Positions 31,512 through 43,283 of a stretch of DNA of 64,000 bases are shown here, in pieces. The notes below the pieces were generated by a model, which had not been told where the DNA came from, ran no database searches, and was given only the letters and a program-made list of their open reading frames with translations. Source of the stretch: Prostheceraeus crozeri (lineage: Eukaryota > Platyhelminthes > Polycladida > Euryleptidae); assembly GCA_907163375.1 (NCBI GenBank), contig CAJQUW010001866.1:186001-250000 (forward strand). The letters are read 5' to 3'. Both the position numbers and the translations under genes were made by a program. Within the stretch, counting starts at the first letter, position 1. Each line of letters starts with the position of its first letter.

Positions 31512-32092
31512 CTCTGACAATCGCTCTCGTCTTAATGACAAGTCTCTCTCGGTTCCCAGCTTATATAGTGTGTTGCGATCAGCTGATGACGTAATACCCA
31601 TCATCCAAACACTGAAAACCCGTCTATCATCGATTCTGGAGGTTCGATTGAGCTGGAAATACACCATATCCACGTAGAATTTGACGCTGAATCCAAATCT
31701 AGCCTCCGTTTTCCCATCCGATGCTTCGTTTTGGCTCCACAGTAGGCAGCCATCGCAAAAATTCTAACTCTGTCGTTTTTTCGAAAAATGTTGAAAATTT
31801 TTCTCTCCGATTGACATCAAAATCTCCGATTGACTTGAAACTCACCGTACAGATAGAGAATTTCACGCTGATTCCAAATCTGAAATCCGTTTTCCAATCC
31901 GATGCTTCGTTTTGAAGCTACAGCCCAAAACGTCCCAAATTCTAACTCTGTCGTTTTTCGCCAATGTCCCAAAATCTTAAATGGCGTCTCACATCTAAAC
32001 GAAGACAGATAGGAACAAGCCGTTTCTTTCAGTGAATTTGTCTCACTCTTAGCTTTCAAACGAGCTATGGCACGACTAAATCCGTCCACTAG
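31452..32092. repeat. right subterminal block shared with the Polinton end
   Basis: Mirror of 14426-15060. The zone from about 31170 outward to 32092 aligns by eye with 62520-63450. Confidence 0.8.
31512..31594 (-). promoter_or_regulatory. promoter and leader exon of the coiled-coil gene, right arm
   Basis: Mirror of 14918-15000. The TATA box lies at 31560-31567 on the minus strand, with the CRE-like TTACGTCA upstream of it. Confidence 0.7.
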
Positions 32093-34881
32093 AAGCCGAG
32101 ATAGCAGCTAGCTCTCCCGGGGGGGGGTAGGGGTAGGGGTAGGGGTAGGGGGGTAGGGTGGGAAAAACTTGTCGACCTAACTTTTGACGAGAAAGACGAT
32201 GGTAGCACTGGCGCATCGAAATTCGACACTTTGGAAAAAATTTTTCATTTTTACCGTACACAGTCACTCTGACACTTAGGATTTTTTCAGGTGAGCTCCG
32301 ACCTAAAATCTTGTAACCGCTCTAACTTTTGAACGGCTGATCGGATTGACTCGCGCCAAAAAATGTCGTCGAGCAGTTTTTTCTCCTCTTTCAAACGAGT
32401 AGCTGTAAGACAAAATCCGTCCACTAGAAGCCGAGATAGCAGCTAGCTCTCCCGGGGGGGGGTAGGGGTAGGGGTAGGGGTAGGGGTAGGGGTAGGGGGG
32501 TAGGGGTAGGGTGGGAAAAACTTGTCGACCTAACTTTTGACGAGAAAGACGATGGTAGCACTGGCGCATCGAAATTCGACACTTTGGAAAAAATTTTTCA
32601 TTTTTACCGTACACAGTCACTCTGACACTTAGGATTTTTTCAACCTTTCCTAAAATCTTGTAACCGCTCTAACTTTTGAACGGCTGATCGGATTGACTCG
32701 CGCCAAAAAATGTCATAGGTTAGTTTTTCATCCTCTTTCGAATGCAACCCGAACGAACAAAATCCGTCCACTAGAAGCCGAGATAGCAGCTAGCTCTCCC
32801 GGGGGGGGGGTAGGGGTAGGGGTAGGGGGGGTAGGGTGGGAAAAACTTGTCGACCTAACTTTTGACGAGAAAGACGATGGTAGCACTGGCGCATCGAAAT
32901 TCGACACTTTGGAAAAAAATTTTCATTTTTACCGTACACAGTCACTCTGACACTTAGGATTTTTTCAGGTGAGCTCCGACCTAAAATCTTGTAACCGCTC
33001 TAACTTTTGAACGGCTGATCGGATTGACTCGCGCCAAAAAATGTCGTCGAGCAGTTTTTTCTCCTCTTTCAAACGAGTAGCTGTAAGACAAAATCCGTCC
33101 ACTAGAAGCCGAGATAGCAGCTAGCTCTCCCGGGGGGGGGTAGGGGTAGGGGTAGGGGTAGGGGTAGGGGGGTAGGGGTAGGGTGGGAAAAAACTTGTCG
33201 ACCTAACTTTTGACGAGAAAGACGATGGCAGCACTGGCGCATCGAAATTCGACACTTTGGAAAAAAATTTTCATTTTTACCGTACACAGTCACTCTGACA
33301 CTTAGGATTTTTTCAACCTTTCCTAAAATCTTGTAACCGCTCTAACTTTTGAACGGCTGATCGGATTGACTCGCGCCAAAAAATGTCATAGGTTAGTTTT
33401 TCATCCTCTTTCGAATGCAACCCGAACGAACAAAATCCGTCCACTAGAAGCCGAGATAGCAGCTAGCTCTCCCGGGGGGGGTAGGGGTAGGGGTAGGGGT
33501 AGGGGTAGGGGGGTAGGGTGGGAAAAACTTGTCGACCTAACTTTTGACGAGAAAGACGATGGTAGCACTGGCGCATCGAAATTCGACACTTTGGAAAAAA
33601 ATTTTCATTTTTACCGTACACAGTCACTCTGACACTTAGGATTTTTTCAGGTGAGCTCCGACCTAAAATCTTGTAACCGCTCTAACTTTTGAACGGCTGA
33701 TCGGATTGACTCGCGCCAAAAAATGTCGTCGAGCAGTTTTTTCTCCTCTTTCAAACGAGTAGCTGTAAGACAAAATCCGTCCACTAGAAGCCGAGATAGC
33801 AGCTAGCTCTCCCGGGGGGGGGGTAGGGGTAGGGGTAGGGGTAGGGGGGTAGGGTGGGAAAAACTTGTCGACCTAACTTTTGACGAGAAAGACGATGGTA
33901 GCACTGGCGCATCGAAATTCGACACTTTGGAAAAAATTTTTCATTTTTACCGTACACAGTCACTCTGACACTTAGGATTTTTTCAACCTTTCCTAAAATC
34001 TTGTAACCGCTCTAACTTTTGAACGGCTGATCGGATTGACTCGCGCCAAAAAATGTCATAGGTTAGTTTTTCATCCTCTTTCGAATGCAACCCGAACGAA
34101 CAAAATCCGTCCACTAGAAGCCGAGATAGCAGCTAGCTCTCCCGGGGGGGGGTAGGGGTAGGGGTAGGGGTAGGGGTAGGGGGGTAGGGGTAGGGTGGGA
34201 AAAAACTTGTCGACCTAACTTTTGACGAGAAAGACGATGGCAGCACTGGCGCATCGAAATTCGACACTTTGGAAAAAAATTTTCATTTTTACCGTACACA
34301 GTCACTCTGACACTTAGGATTTTTTCAACCTTTCCTAAAATCTTGTAACCGCTCTAACTTTTGAACGGCTGATCGGATTGACTCGCGCCAAAAAATGTCA
34401 TAGGTTAGTTTTTCATCCTCTTTCGAATGCAACCCGAACGAACAAAATCCGTCCACTAGAAGCCGAGATAGCAGCTAGCTCTCCCGGGGGGGGGTAGGGG
34501 GGGGGTAGGGTGGGAAAAACTTGTCGACCTAACTTTTGACGAGGAAGACGATGGTAGCACTGGCGCATCGAATTTCGACACTTTGGATTTCCTCCCACCC
34601 AACCCCCCCCCGGGTGGAAGAACTTGTTGAGACCATTTTTGACGAGGAAGACGATGGACACCACGTCCACCAGGCCGGCACACCACGTCCACCAGGCCGG
34701 CACACCACGTCCACCAGGCCGGCACCCAAGCCCACCCGGGCGGCACAACACCCCAGGACAGGGAGGAGGAGGAAGAGAGGAGGGGGGTAGGGGTAGGGGT
34801 AGGGGGGTAGGGGGGTAGGGGTAGGGGTAGGGGGGGAGGGGGGGGGCGCGCTGTGTTTATTCTGGACCTTTTGTTACTACT
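32093..34881. repeat. right terminal array with (TAGGGG)n tracts
   Basis: Mirror of the left array, with the same A-A-B-A-B-A-B order of units counted from the tip inward. The G-rich tracts differ slightly in length from their left partners, which accounts for most of the ~23-base arm length difference. Confidence 0.9.
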
Positions 34882-34887
34882 TATAAT
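34882..34887. repeat. 6-bp target site duplication, right (TATAAT)
   Basis: Exact match to 11648-11653, directly after the terminal GTTACTACT. Confidence 0.9.
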
Positions 34888-37800
34888 TTTATCCTAAACA
34901 TATTGTTGTTGCTAACTGGTGCTAACTACATGTACAATCACTTTACTTCAGTTGGTTGACTAGTTGCGGTCTCACTCCCATCTAACCTGAAATTAACACT
35001 TGCATTCTTCATTCAACGAGTGCCAGGATTAGAAATAAATACTTCCATTTTTTCGCCAAATAATCGGCTTGATTGATTATTTTCTATTTGAAGGAAGCCA
35101 AAAACCGTGATATTTCGGTAAAAATGTCTATTTAGGCGAGACCTTTCGAACGGCAGACAGTCATCGTCAGGCGAATGAGACTCATGTCACAAATGCAGAA
35201 CACAAATAAAAAACGGTCCCCAACGTTTTCAAATTTGTCCAAAAGCCGTAGAAATGAATCAATCGTCACAAAACTTTAAACACACGTAGGTGAGGATATC
35301 TCTAGCCACATACCAAATTTTGGCAAATCGGATATGTTCTTTTTGAATTAGAAGCGATGACTTGAAGTGCAGCGATGCCGGCAGCTTCATCTGACTTGTC
35401 AGTGACCTCAACGTCTGAGCAGAAGGCTCTTGAGGTCAACAAAGTCATTTCTCTACAACTCGTGAAGCGATGATGACCGCGCCACATCCCTCAAATGGCA
35501 TTGAATGAGACGAAGAAGTAGAGAGAACAATACACGAGTAGCAATGATGCGTCGAACAGACGAAGTTAGATCAAGCTGTTGACATCGCTACACTTTACGT
35601 TATTGTCTCTAATGCAAGAAGTACTTGCAGCTCTGCATAGAATTTTGCATGTAGGTAGAAAATATGCTTAAGTACGTGTATTCGAAGTTTGGTGACGATT
35701 CTTGCAGATTCTAGATAAATTTGGGAGAGATAACCCATAAGTACCAAAGAAACTTATGTATTGCATCAGATTGTAGGAAACGATCCATTTAGATTAGTGA
35801 GTTAACTTTACATTTTGATGATTTGTAGGCACTCATAATGAAGAATTTTATGAAATAGTATTTTAAAGCTTCATATTTTTCACTTGCTATTTTTCTGCTT
35901 TATGAGAGATCTTTGTTTCATCCTAGCACACACGCATGCTTTATTCTATGAATGTATACTGTACACAAAATAATATGTATGGTGGTTATTTTGTAAACTT
36001 GCAGTTCATATAGTATATTTTTTGGTTGAAGGAAGACCTTTTCTAAGTTGATAATAAGTTGATTATTAAGCTTCGGCTATAAGCTTAGATAAAATATAAA
36101 ATAACAAGCAATAGCGAACAACGTCATTACAAGTAGGTGTTAGATTCTCTATGATAGGTGGACGATTAACTTGACGATCGATATAGTACAATAAATTATG
36201 ATGAAGTCAACTAGATATGCAAGTCTGTAATTTTTTTGGTGTGTTTTGGAACTTAACGTGTCTATGTGTAGGCCTACATTAATACCCACTAGCCTATGAT
36301 ACAAGTGCATATACATATGTATAGACCTACATTAATAATCACTGACATAAATCATCATGTTGTAGTGCCCATCATTGAGCAGATAAATAGATTTCGCACC
36401 ATCAGTGTCTGATTCGTTCTATTTTACCTGATGTCAAAAAGCATCACCCGAACTACGAAGCAAGGTAATCAATGCCCGCTTGAAATTTTTGAATATGACT
36501 ACTCACAGAGATTATATAAGGTCATCAATTTGTATCTTCTGATATGCCAAAAAAATGTTCTCAAACATGCCGATTTTATTTAAAATTGAAAGCTGTATAA
36601 TTGTTAAAGAGACAGATTCAGCAGATAATGATGTGTAAAATACATAACTCTGAAATTTCCGGTTCATTCGATTAGGGCAAGCTGTACTATATGAATAAGA
36701 TAGCCCTACTGTAAATGAATCATGGGTAACCTGTTCAACAGATATCCACTTCTAAGAAGCAGACGCTCAATTCTAGCGATTATTGCTAAAAAAGGTTTTG
36801 CAGAATATTTGGCAGTGATCATGTCATACAGAAATTTAACCGTTCAAAATAATTCGTATTTCGACGAATTGTCTCGTCTAAATAACCTCACTGCATATTT
36901 TCGGATGTCGGTACACACTTTCACGGGGGAATAACTGGGCCTCAGTTATCCGGTTATTTACACGCAACATTGCGTGCGAATAATACGTCATTTAGTGACT
37001 GATCAGTCATCATCAAATCAGGTCATGAGTTGGCAATACAAAATCAACTTTATATTAGGTGATTGAAAAGGCTGTAGAACCGCTTATTTTCTTAAAATGA
37101 AAGTACTAACTCCCATAATGCACCACCTTTCGTCAGCTGCCATTCCTTTTTCTTAAATAGGCCTACTGAAACTGTTCTTAAAGAACGCTCACTATTCAAC
37201 GTCGCAACTTGGAAGAAGCTATTCTTATGACATTCGTGTGGTAAACTGGATTGAACCGGATCATTTTTGCGAAATTTATTTAGTTGCTCATGCATAGGTC
37301 ACGTGGTGAAAATTAACGCACTGTCTGCATTTATGGTGATTGCTTTTACTTTCATTATATGCCAAAGATTTGACCGACCTACTGATCCAGGTGAATGTGT
37401 CATAATTTTTTATACTTCATCAACCACTAGATGAATGGGATGTACGTCAACAATGAACCTTGTCATAAATGAGTTTTAGTGGACTATGTAGTTGAACATA
37501 AATGAATTGGCACTGAAAAGTTATACTCTTGCTAACTGAGATGTAGAACCGTGTTCATGAGACATCAACTGCATTATATGTAGTGACCTTTCAATAGGTG
37601 TTGCGCAAATTTGACGATTTAAGTTGAATAAACCTGCTATCATTAACAACAACTTACCAGACGCCATTTTACGCGGTCAGAATGATTCTTCCACAGCAAA
37701 ATTTATAACACCATGCGCCATTCAGCTTGTCGTTCACACAGTCTCACTGAGTCACTGTCTGTCACTGTCTGTCACTGTCTGCTTTACTCTTTAATAACAA

Positions 37801-38550
37801 CAGTCAGACAACGATTCAGTATGACGTCACAAGTGTAAACGTCGAGTTATTTGTGTGGGAGTATCGTTCAATTCTCATGATGACGGTGGAATTTCCAACA
37901 GCTGGTTACTCTGGGCACAGTGACTTAAGACATCGCTAAAATAAGGGCATGCTGTGTTGTTTAAGGACACACACAAGGGTCACGTGCTTCAACCACGCAG
38001 AGTTGACCTTCACTGTGATGGGAAACGTAGCATATCCATCATAGGCAAAAATGTTACTAAAAAAGCAAGCAAAGATTCCTTTCTTCTCTTTCCAGGAAAT
38101 ATTTGTATTAGATGCAATCTTAAATATGTAGATAAACAATATCTAAGCGCAAAATGAAGCAATTGCTCCACTGTTTCATCTGTAAAACCATACCATTCAG
38201 AAATGACTCGTCCATCAGCAAAATTGGCATGAAATATGAGAAGCCTGATGAATTTTGTGTAGGAATCAATTGGAAAATTGAGTTTTTGCCAAAAATTTTA
38301 GCCACAGTAACTTTTTGAAATTGGTAAATGTGAATTTCTGAAAATCATCTTGGCGAAAAAAGATGGCGGACATGTCGCCAAAAAAAATACATTAGAGTAA
38401 TGAGTTGATTGCACACTTAACATATTTAAACACTTTGGTCTTTCCAAAGACATTGCGATCTTTGGAACATCTCGTAGCAACAAACGAGAGCTACAATAAT
38501 ATTATTTAGTACAATAATACAAAAATATTATTATAACATTACATGTATTT
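34888..38550. other. 3.7 kb without a recognisable gene
   Basis: AT-rich intergenic sequence. Only short frames occur (for example 36722-36934 and 37954-38157), none with a domain I recognise. A small repeat of GTCACTGTCT (three copies) lies at 37751-37780. Decayed transposon sequence is likely, especially near the piggyBac remnant at its right end. Confidence 0.5.
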
Positions 38551-38555
38551 CATCA

Positions 38556-39080
38556 ATGAATTCGGCTGAGTTGTATTCTACCATGCTTCAAGTGATAATT
38601 GTACCAGGCAAATGTAAAACAAATAAATCAGTGCATCTATTGACAACGCATCACGGTAGAATCGAGAATCATGGGCCAAAAAGTAAGCCCTCAACTGTCA
38701 TGGACTACAACAAACCCAATTATGGCGTAGAAGTTATGGCAAGGTGTCATACATGCAAGATTAGTGGTCGCCGTTCGACAATACAGGTATTTTGTGATTT
38801 ATTGGACCTAGCAGCTGTAAAAGCTTTCATACTTTTAAAAAGTGGAACAAATATGAAAATAAGCTGTCGAACATTTCTCCTTGAATCAGCCAATGACATG
38901 GTTGGTGTTCCAGCAGATGTATCAAGCGTTAGCATTAGTGAATCTGCAAGTAGGTCTAGTATCAGAAGGAAATGACAAGTCATGAACGATGGAGGCAGCA
39001 AAACTGCTGCTAAATGTTCACTTTGTAAGAAGTAGACTTGCGGAAATGTAGAAGTCATGTGCCTGTTGTATGCCAGAAAT
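38556..39080 (+). pseudogene. piggyBac transposase fragment (C-terminal part)
   Basis: The frame reads KSVHLLTTHHGRIENHG, PSTVMDYNKPNYGVEVMARC, GRRSTIQVFCDLLDLAAVKA and FILLKSGTNMKISCRTFLLE. In piggyBac transposases the same order is seen: LLSTMH, P-x-x-x-x-YN-x-x-x-GVD (third catalytic aspartate), then R-x-x-x-x-x-F-x-x-LDI-x-x-x-NA. Here GVE replaces GVD. The C-terminal cysteines (CSLCKK, TCG, MCLL) after the stop at 38975 look like the remains of the zinc finger. It is a dead remnant. Confidence 0.65.
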
Positions 39081-39089
39081 GTTTTCAAT

Positions 39090-40040
39090 AGACAATAGCG
39101 TAATGGCAACGGGATTCACAGTTTCATATTTTTAGACTTGGTTTGATACTTTTAATATTTGTACTGTTATAGATTTTTGGCAGCCATTCATGAACATACA
39201 CATGCATTTCAACGCGTGAAAAGAGCATTTCAACAACTGAGAAGAATCTGTCAATTTTCAGTGGAATTCATAGTTTTGTACATTTTCATTTTTTACTTGA
39301 AAAGAAATCATGTATTCATTCGTATTCGATTCGCACATGTACTTACAGTACATGTAGATGTACATGCACGGAAATTTGCACGATCGTGGTAACCATGCAA
39401 TCATTCCTTAGAACAAACTGATGCAAATTGTATATCTTTATTCTGTGGCCATTGATTTCTCGAACTTGTGAAATTCAATCCGTAAGTATGATATGCATAT
39501 GCAAACTTCTAGTTATGCACAGAAAATTTTTAAAAAATCGCAATTTACACTATTTTTCAATTTTTACAGATATAATTTGCCTTTAGAAAAATACAGCATT
39601 AATTTTTGAATCTGTCTCCTTGAGGTCTTTCAGAAAATGTGTGATATATAGGTTCTGCGCGATATTGATAGAGACTGATACGGAATTCCAATACGTCTTT
39701 CTAGGTAAGTCACTGTCTCGTCCTTCTTGTGCTAGCGGTTAATCGGTGTTCCACTTCGTAGCTAGACTGTGTTTATGGTACAAATTGCACACCAGATAAT
39801 TTTAGTGATATTATGATATTATTTCAATCCACACTGAGTCCAGATCGTAGAATTATTTTATTGGTGATTGTGGTGGAATTTAGGCCCACCATGGTTAAAA
39901 TACAGTCCTGCGCATTGGATTAGCATATTTTCACAGAAAATGACTTTTCCTCAAGTATGTTGCATATTTTCTCAGGAATTCATTATATCAAGCGAAAAAC
40001 ATCCTCTGTTGCGGTATATATATTCGCATGCATAATGATT
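39090..40040. other. no gene seen
   Basis: AT-rich sequence with no convincing coding frame or repeat. Confidence 0.5.
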
Positions 40041-40041
40041 A

Positions 40042-40616
40042 TTACAACATGGCATGATGTTGAAGCCAGCGAACAGCATTGTCTGAGACAGATGATGGTT
40101 CCTTAACACCACCAGATAGAGAATATAACGGACACTGATCAATAATGTGAAGCATTGTTTGTGGTAGTCCACAGTCGCAATTAGGAGATTCACGTACGCC
40201 CCACTTGTAGAGCATGCTAGCGCAAAGGCCATCTGTTGAGTATCTGTTCGGTATCTGTTGAGGGCGCACTACAAGCCACGAGAGAGTTGGAAGCCTGGAA
40301 GGGGACGCGTCGGATCACTTATCAAATCTCGGTCACGGACTGGGAATTGCTCCCACCATTCCCGCCATGATCTGTTGAGGTCGAAGTTCTGAGGTGGGTT
40401 TCGCCAGATAGGATGACGAGAATGGAGTCTCAGGTTCGGATGATCCAAAAGATCATTGTTCATAGGGAGTTCGGGCATGGTCATTATGGAATCGAGCAGT
40501 CTGTTAGTGCTCAACTCTCGACGGATGTGAGGAGGAGCGATTTTACATGCAGTACAACATACAGCGATGTTGCGGTAATCAATCACAATGCAGTATGGTG
40601 AGTCATTCATGTTCAT
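40042..40616 (-). pseudogene. LINE ORF2 C-terminal fragment
   Basis: The minus strand reads ACKIAPPHIRRELSTNR, NRSWREWWEQFP and LISDPTRPLPGFQLSR in one frame (40616-40269). It then continues in another with NRYSTDGLCASMLYKWGVRE, SPNCDCGLPQTMLHIIDQCP and AVRWLQHHAM (40269-40042). The C-x-C-x7-H-x4-C motif and the WG-x-x-x-SP-x-C-x-CG context are typical of the end of LINE ORF2 proteins. A frameshift near 40269 separates the parts. Confidence 0.7.
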
Positions 40617-40619
40617 ATC

Positions 40620-41275
40620 TACGCATGTTCATCATTCATATCTACGCATTTCTAGTCTAACTAAATCATTCTAACGTCTGACTTCGATTGTCTGTGTTGG
40701 AGACTGCATACAACAATATTAGTACAGTAAAATTAGACTAAATAAAGGCGTTACCCGGACAAAATCAGGAGAAAGCTGAAACTTGGTGTACTTAAACTTC
40801 ATGCTGTGTTAATGAACGTTTCCAAAGTCCCAAGAGATGTGTTGTGTGCTTTTTGAGTAATGTTGTCCTAAAGATGCCAACTTTCATTGTGCTGTCCACA
40901 GTTTTCTCTCTCTAAATCAAGTTATTTTTATCACATGATTGGTGAATCATCCTATGCGTAACAGCCATCGTAGCGATGTCGCTTGACGTTCAACGGGAAA
41001 GGCTCTATCAGCTCTCTTCTCATTGGTTCCTCTGATGGAATGACGTGAATGCAATGTTCAATGCGAAGCTGCTAATTGAGCGCGGGAATTTGATCTGCTA
41101 CAGATTTCGGCTTTCGATCATCTGTTTCACGTGCATTTGATCTGGAATCATTATTATAAATCATATAGGGCATGTAAATTGTAAATCAATGACATTAGCA
41201 ATACATAATCAAACATGACATGTATACTCGTATTTTGCGGAGATTCTCTAGATTTATTGGATACTGTAACTGTTA
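40620..41275. other. no gene seen
   Basis: Non-coding by inspection. It may hold the 5' flank or terminus of the Academ-like element that follows. Confidence 0.4.
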
Positions 41276-41278
41276 GAA

Positions 41279-43283
41279 GTGGGCATTGCGAATATTATTG
41301 AACTAAATAGTAGCAAATGCGATGGAAGAGGCGAGGCTCTTAAAAACGTTAGTGAAATCACGGTTCATATTGAATGCAGGAGAAAGTACACACGCCATGT
41401 TGATAGAGAGAGAAGTAGAAGTCCAACAACTGCGCCATCTAAAACGGGTAGACCCGCTACTGTTCCACGATTAAGATCGACAAGCAAAGCGGTGTTTAAT
41501 TTTCAAACAGATTGTCTATTTTGCGGTGAACTTGCAGTAGCTGACAATTCGAAGCATGCCGTTCATAGAAGAAGAAAAGTGCATCTGACACGCACCTTGA
41601 GTATAAGAGACACAATCTTAAAAAGACCACGTGATCGCCATGATGAATGGGGCAATGATGTTCTTCAAAGAAATTGCCATGCTATTGATTTAGTGGCCTC
41701 AGACGGTCGTTACCACCACGACTGCTGCGTTCAGTTCCCAAAAGTGAAAGCCAAAGCTGAGCCAAGTAGGCCTGAGAATAGCGTATCTGCAGATAGCTTT
41801 CATAAGTTATGTGAATATATTGACGAACATGATGACTGTCAATTTACTATCCATGAGTTGCGTAGCATAATGGCAAGCTTTGCTGATGCAAATGAATTCG
41901 TTCATTCCGAGAGACATCTAAAGAGGAAGCTTCTTGAAGTCTATGGTCCACGTATTACTATAACTGAGATCCCCGGCAAAGTAAACGTTCTCATGTTGAA
42001 AGACACAGCGCATAAAATTCTTTCAAATGGTACACTGACAGAGATTTAGAGGAACAAAAAAGAGCGCGAAAGAATTGTGAAAGCTGCAGCAGCGATAATT
42101 CGTGAGGATATTCGCCAAATGTATTTAGACTGCTCAAACTACCCAAATGCGGATGAGATAAACGCAGATGATAGTCATCTGATTCCCAACTCATTGCGAA
42201 AATTTACCGACAATGTTTTGATCAGCAAATCTGTCAGTAATTCATCAAATGTCATTCGTAGGCGTAAGACAATTAACCATGCGGTGATGTTCGCTTGCCG
42301 ACCTAGATCATTCATATCACCATTGCAAATTGGTTTATCTGTTTTCCTACACAGAACCTATGGGTCTAGGCTTCTCATTGACATCTTGTCGGGTATGGGA
42401 TTCTGCAGCTCATACTCAGAAACCATGAAATATCAAGACTCAGCCATGGTCAACTCAATTCAAAAATACATGTAAGTGAAAATGGCTTTGTTCAATTTGT
42501 ATTCGATAATGCTGATGCCAATACACGAACATTCGATGGAATGGGAACATTTCATGCATTGGGAGGTATTCGATGCATGACTCCTTCAGCTGCCGTAAGT
42601 GTAGGCACTGATATTCCACGAATTACCAAAGAGACAAAGGCCAAGTCTGAGAATGAAATACCAATTCACCATTACAGGAAACCGAAAGTTTCAGGTCTCT
42701 CAACTATCTTTGTCGAGGATCTAAATGTCCACGCAGCCACTGAATACGCTATAAAGAAATCCCAGGCGTTCAAGTTTGACATGTTAAGGATCCACAATAT
42801 AATACCTAAAGCTGATACCGGAAGCTCAGGAGTTGGTTGGAATGGCTATATGCAAATTGCAGTTGACGACGGCACGATTTGTAGTACCAGTCGAGTGATG
42901 GCAGTTCCATTCATTGACTTGGAACCAGGAAACTTGACTACCCTTTTCTCGGCTCTCAAATTCGCGGCAGAAGAATGCACAGCTAAAAAGCAATGCTGCA
43001 TTGTCACATTCGATCAACCTCTTTACTTGAAAGCCGTTGAAATCACTGCGTCTGCTGACAAAAATGATATATTATCCTCTGTCATGGTTCGTTTAGGAGG
43101 CTTCCATCTGCTTATATCTTATTTAGGAACGATAGGATATATCATGGAGGGAAGTGGCATTGAAGAAATGTGGCAAACAGTTTATGCAAAGAACAGCATA
43201 TATCAAATGATGTCTGGTCATGCTTACGAACGATCAATTCGGGCTCATTTACTTGCGTATCAGTCATTGGTTATACTGATCAC
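41279..43283 (+). pseudogene. Academ-like protein, N-terminal and middle part
   Basis: The N-terminal zinc-binding region reads CLFCGELAVADNSKH, LKRPRDRHDEWGNDV and DGRYHHDCCVQF. The middle has FVQFVFDNADANTRTFDGMG, TFHALGGIRCMTP, IVTFDQPLYLKAVEI and MVRLGGFHLLISYLGTIGYI, then GSGIEEMWQTVYAKNSIY. I know these blocks from many unannotated invertebrate proteins. The part is broken as described under the element and stops where the hAT begins. Confidence 0.6.
43276..43283. repeat. 8-bp target duplication of the hAT, left (CTGATCAC)
   Basis: Exactly repeated at 46201-46208. Eight bases is the hAT duplication length. Confidence 0.92.

Larger units (their letters stand above)
11654..34881. mobile_element. 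giant palindromic element with Polinton-type ends (23.2 kb)
   Basis: The element begins AGTAGTAACAAAAGGTCC and ends with its reverse complement, with a perfect TATAAT duplication outside. Paired features in the two arms have coordinate sums of 46511-46535, so the arms are collinear over their whole length apart from small length changes in repeats and about 300 bases near the centre. AG/CT ends and a 6-bp duplication are Polinton hallmarks. No polymerase, integrase, ATPase or capsid gene is present, so it must be mobilised in trans. It looks whole as an insertion, and near-identical arms point to a recent event or ongoing gene conversion. Confidence 0.85.

Noticed and set aside
11654-34881. 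The palindrome as a sequencing or assembly fold-back artefact
   Set aside because: An artefact would not place a 6-bp duplication and Polinton-type ends exactly at both outer borders, nor give arms that differ in tract lengths and at the centre. It still needs long-read support, so the doubt is not zero.
35130-35185. Hammerhead-like motif on the minus strand (CTGACGA ... GAAAG)
   Set aside because: The core words are present, but I could not pair stems I and II.
34888-38550. Several 60-70 residue frames as host genes
   Set aside because: No domain, no codon bias, no splice or promoter support; lengths are as expected by chance in AT-rich DNA.
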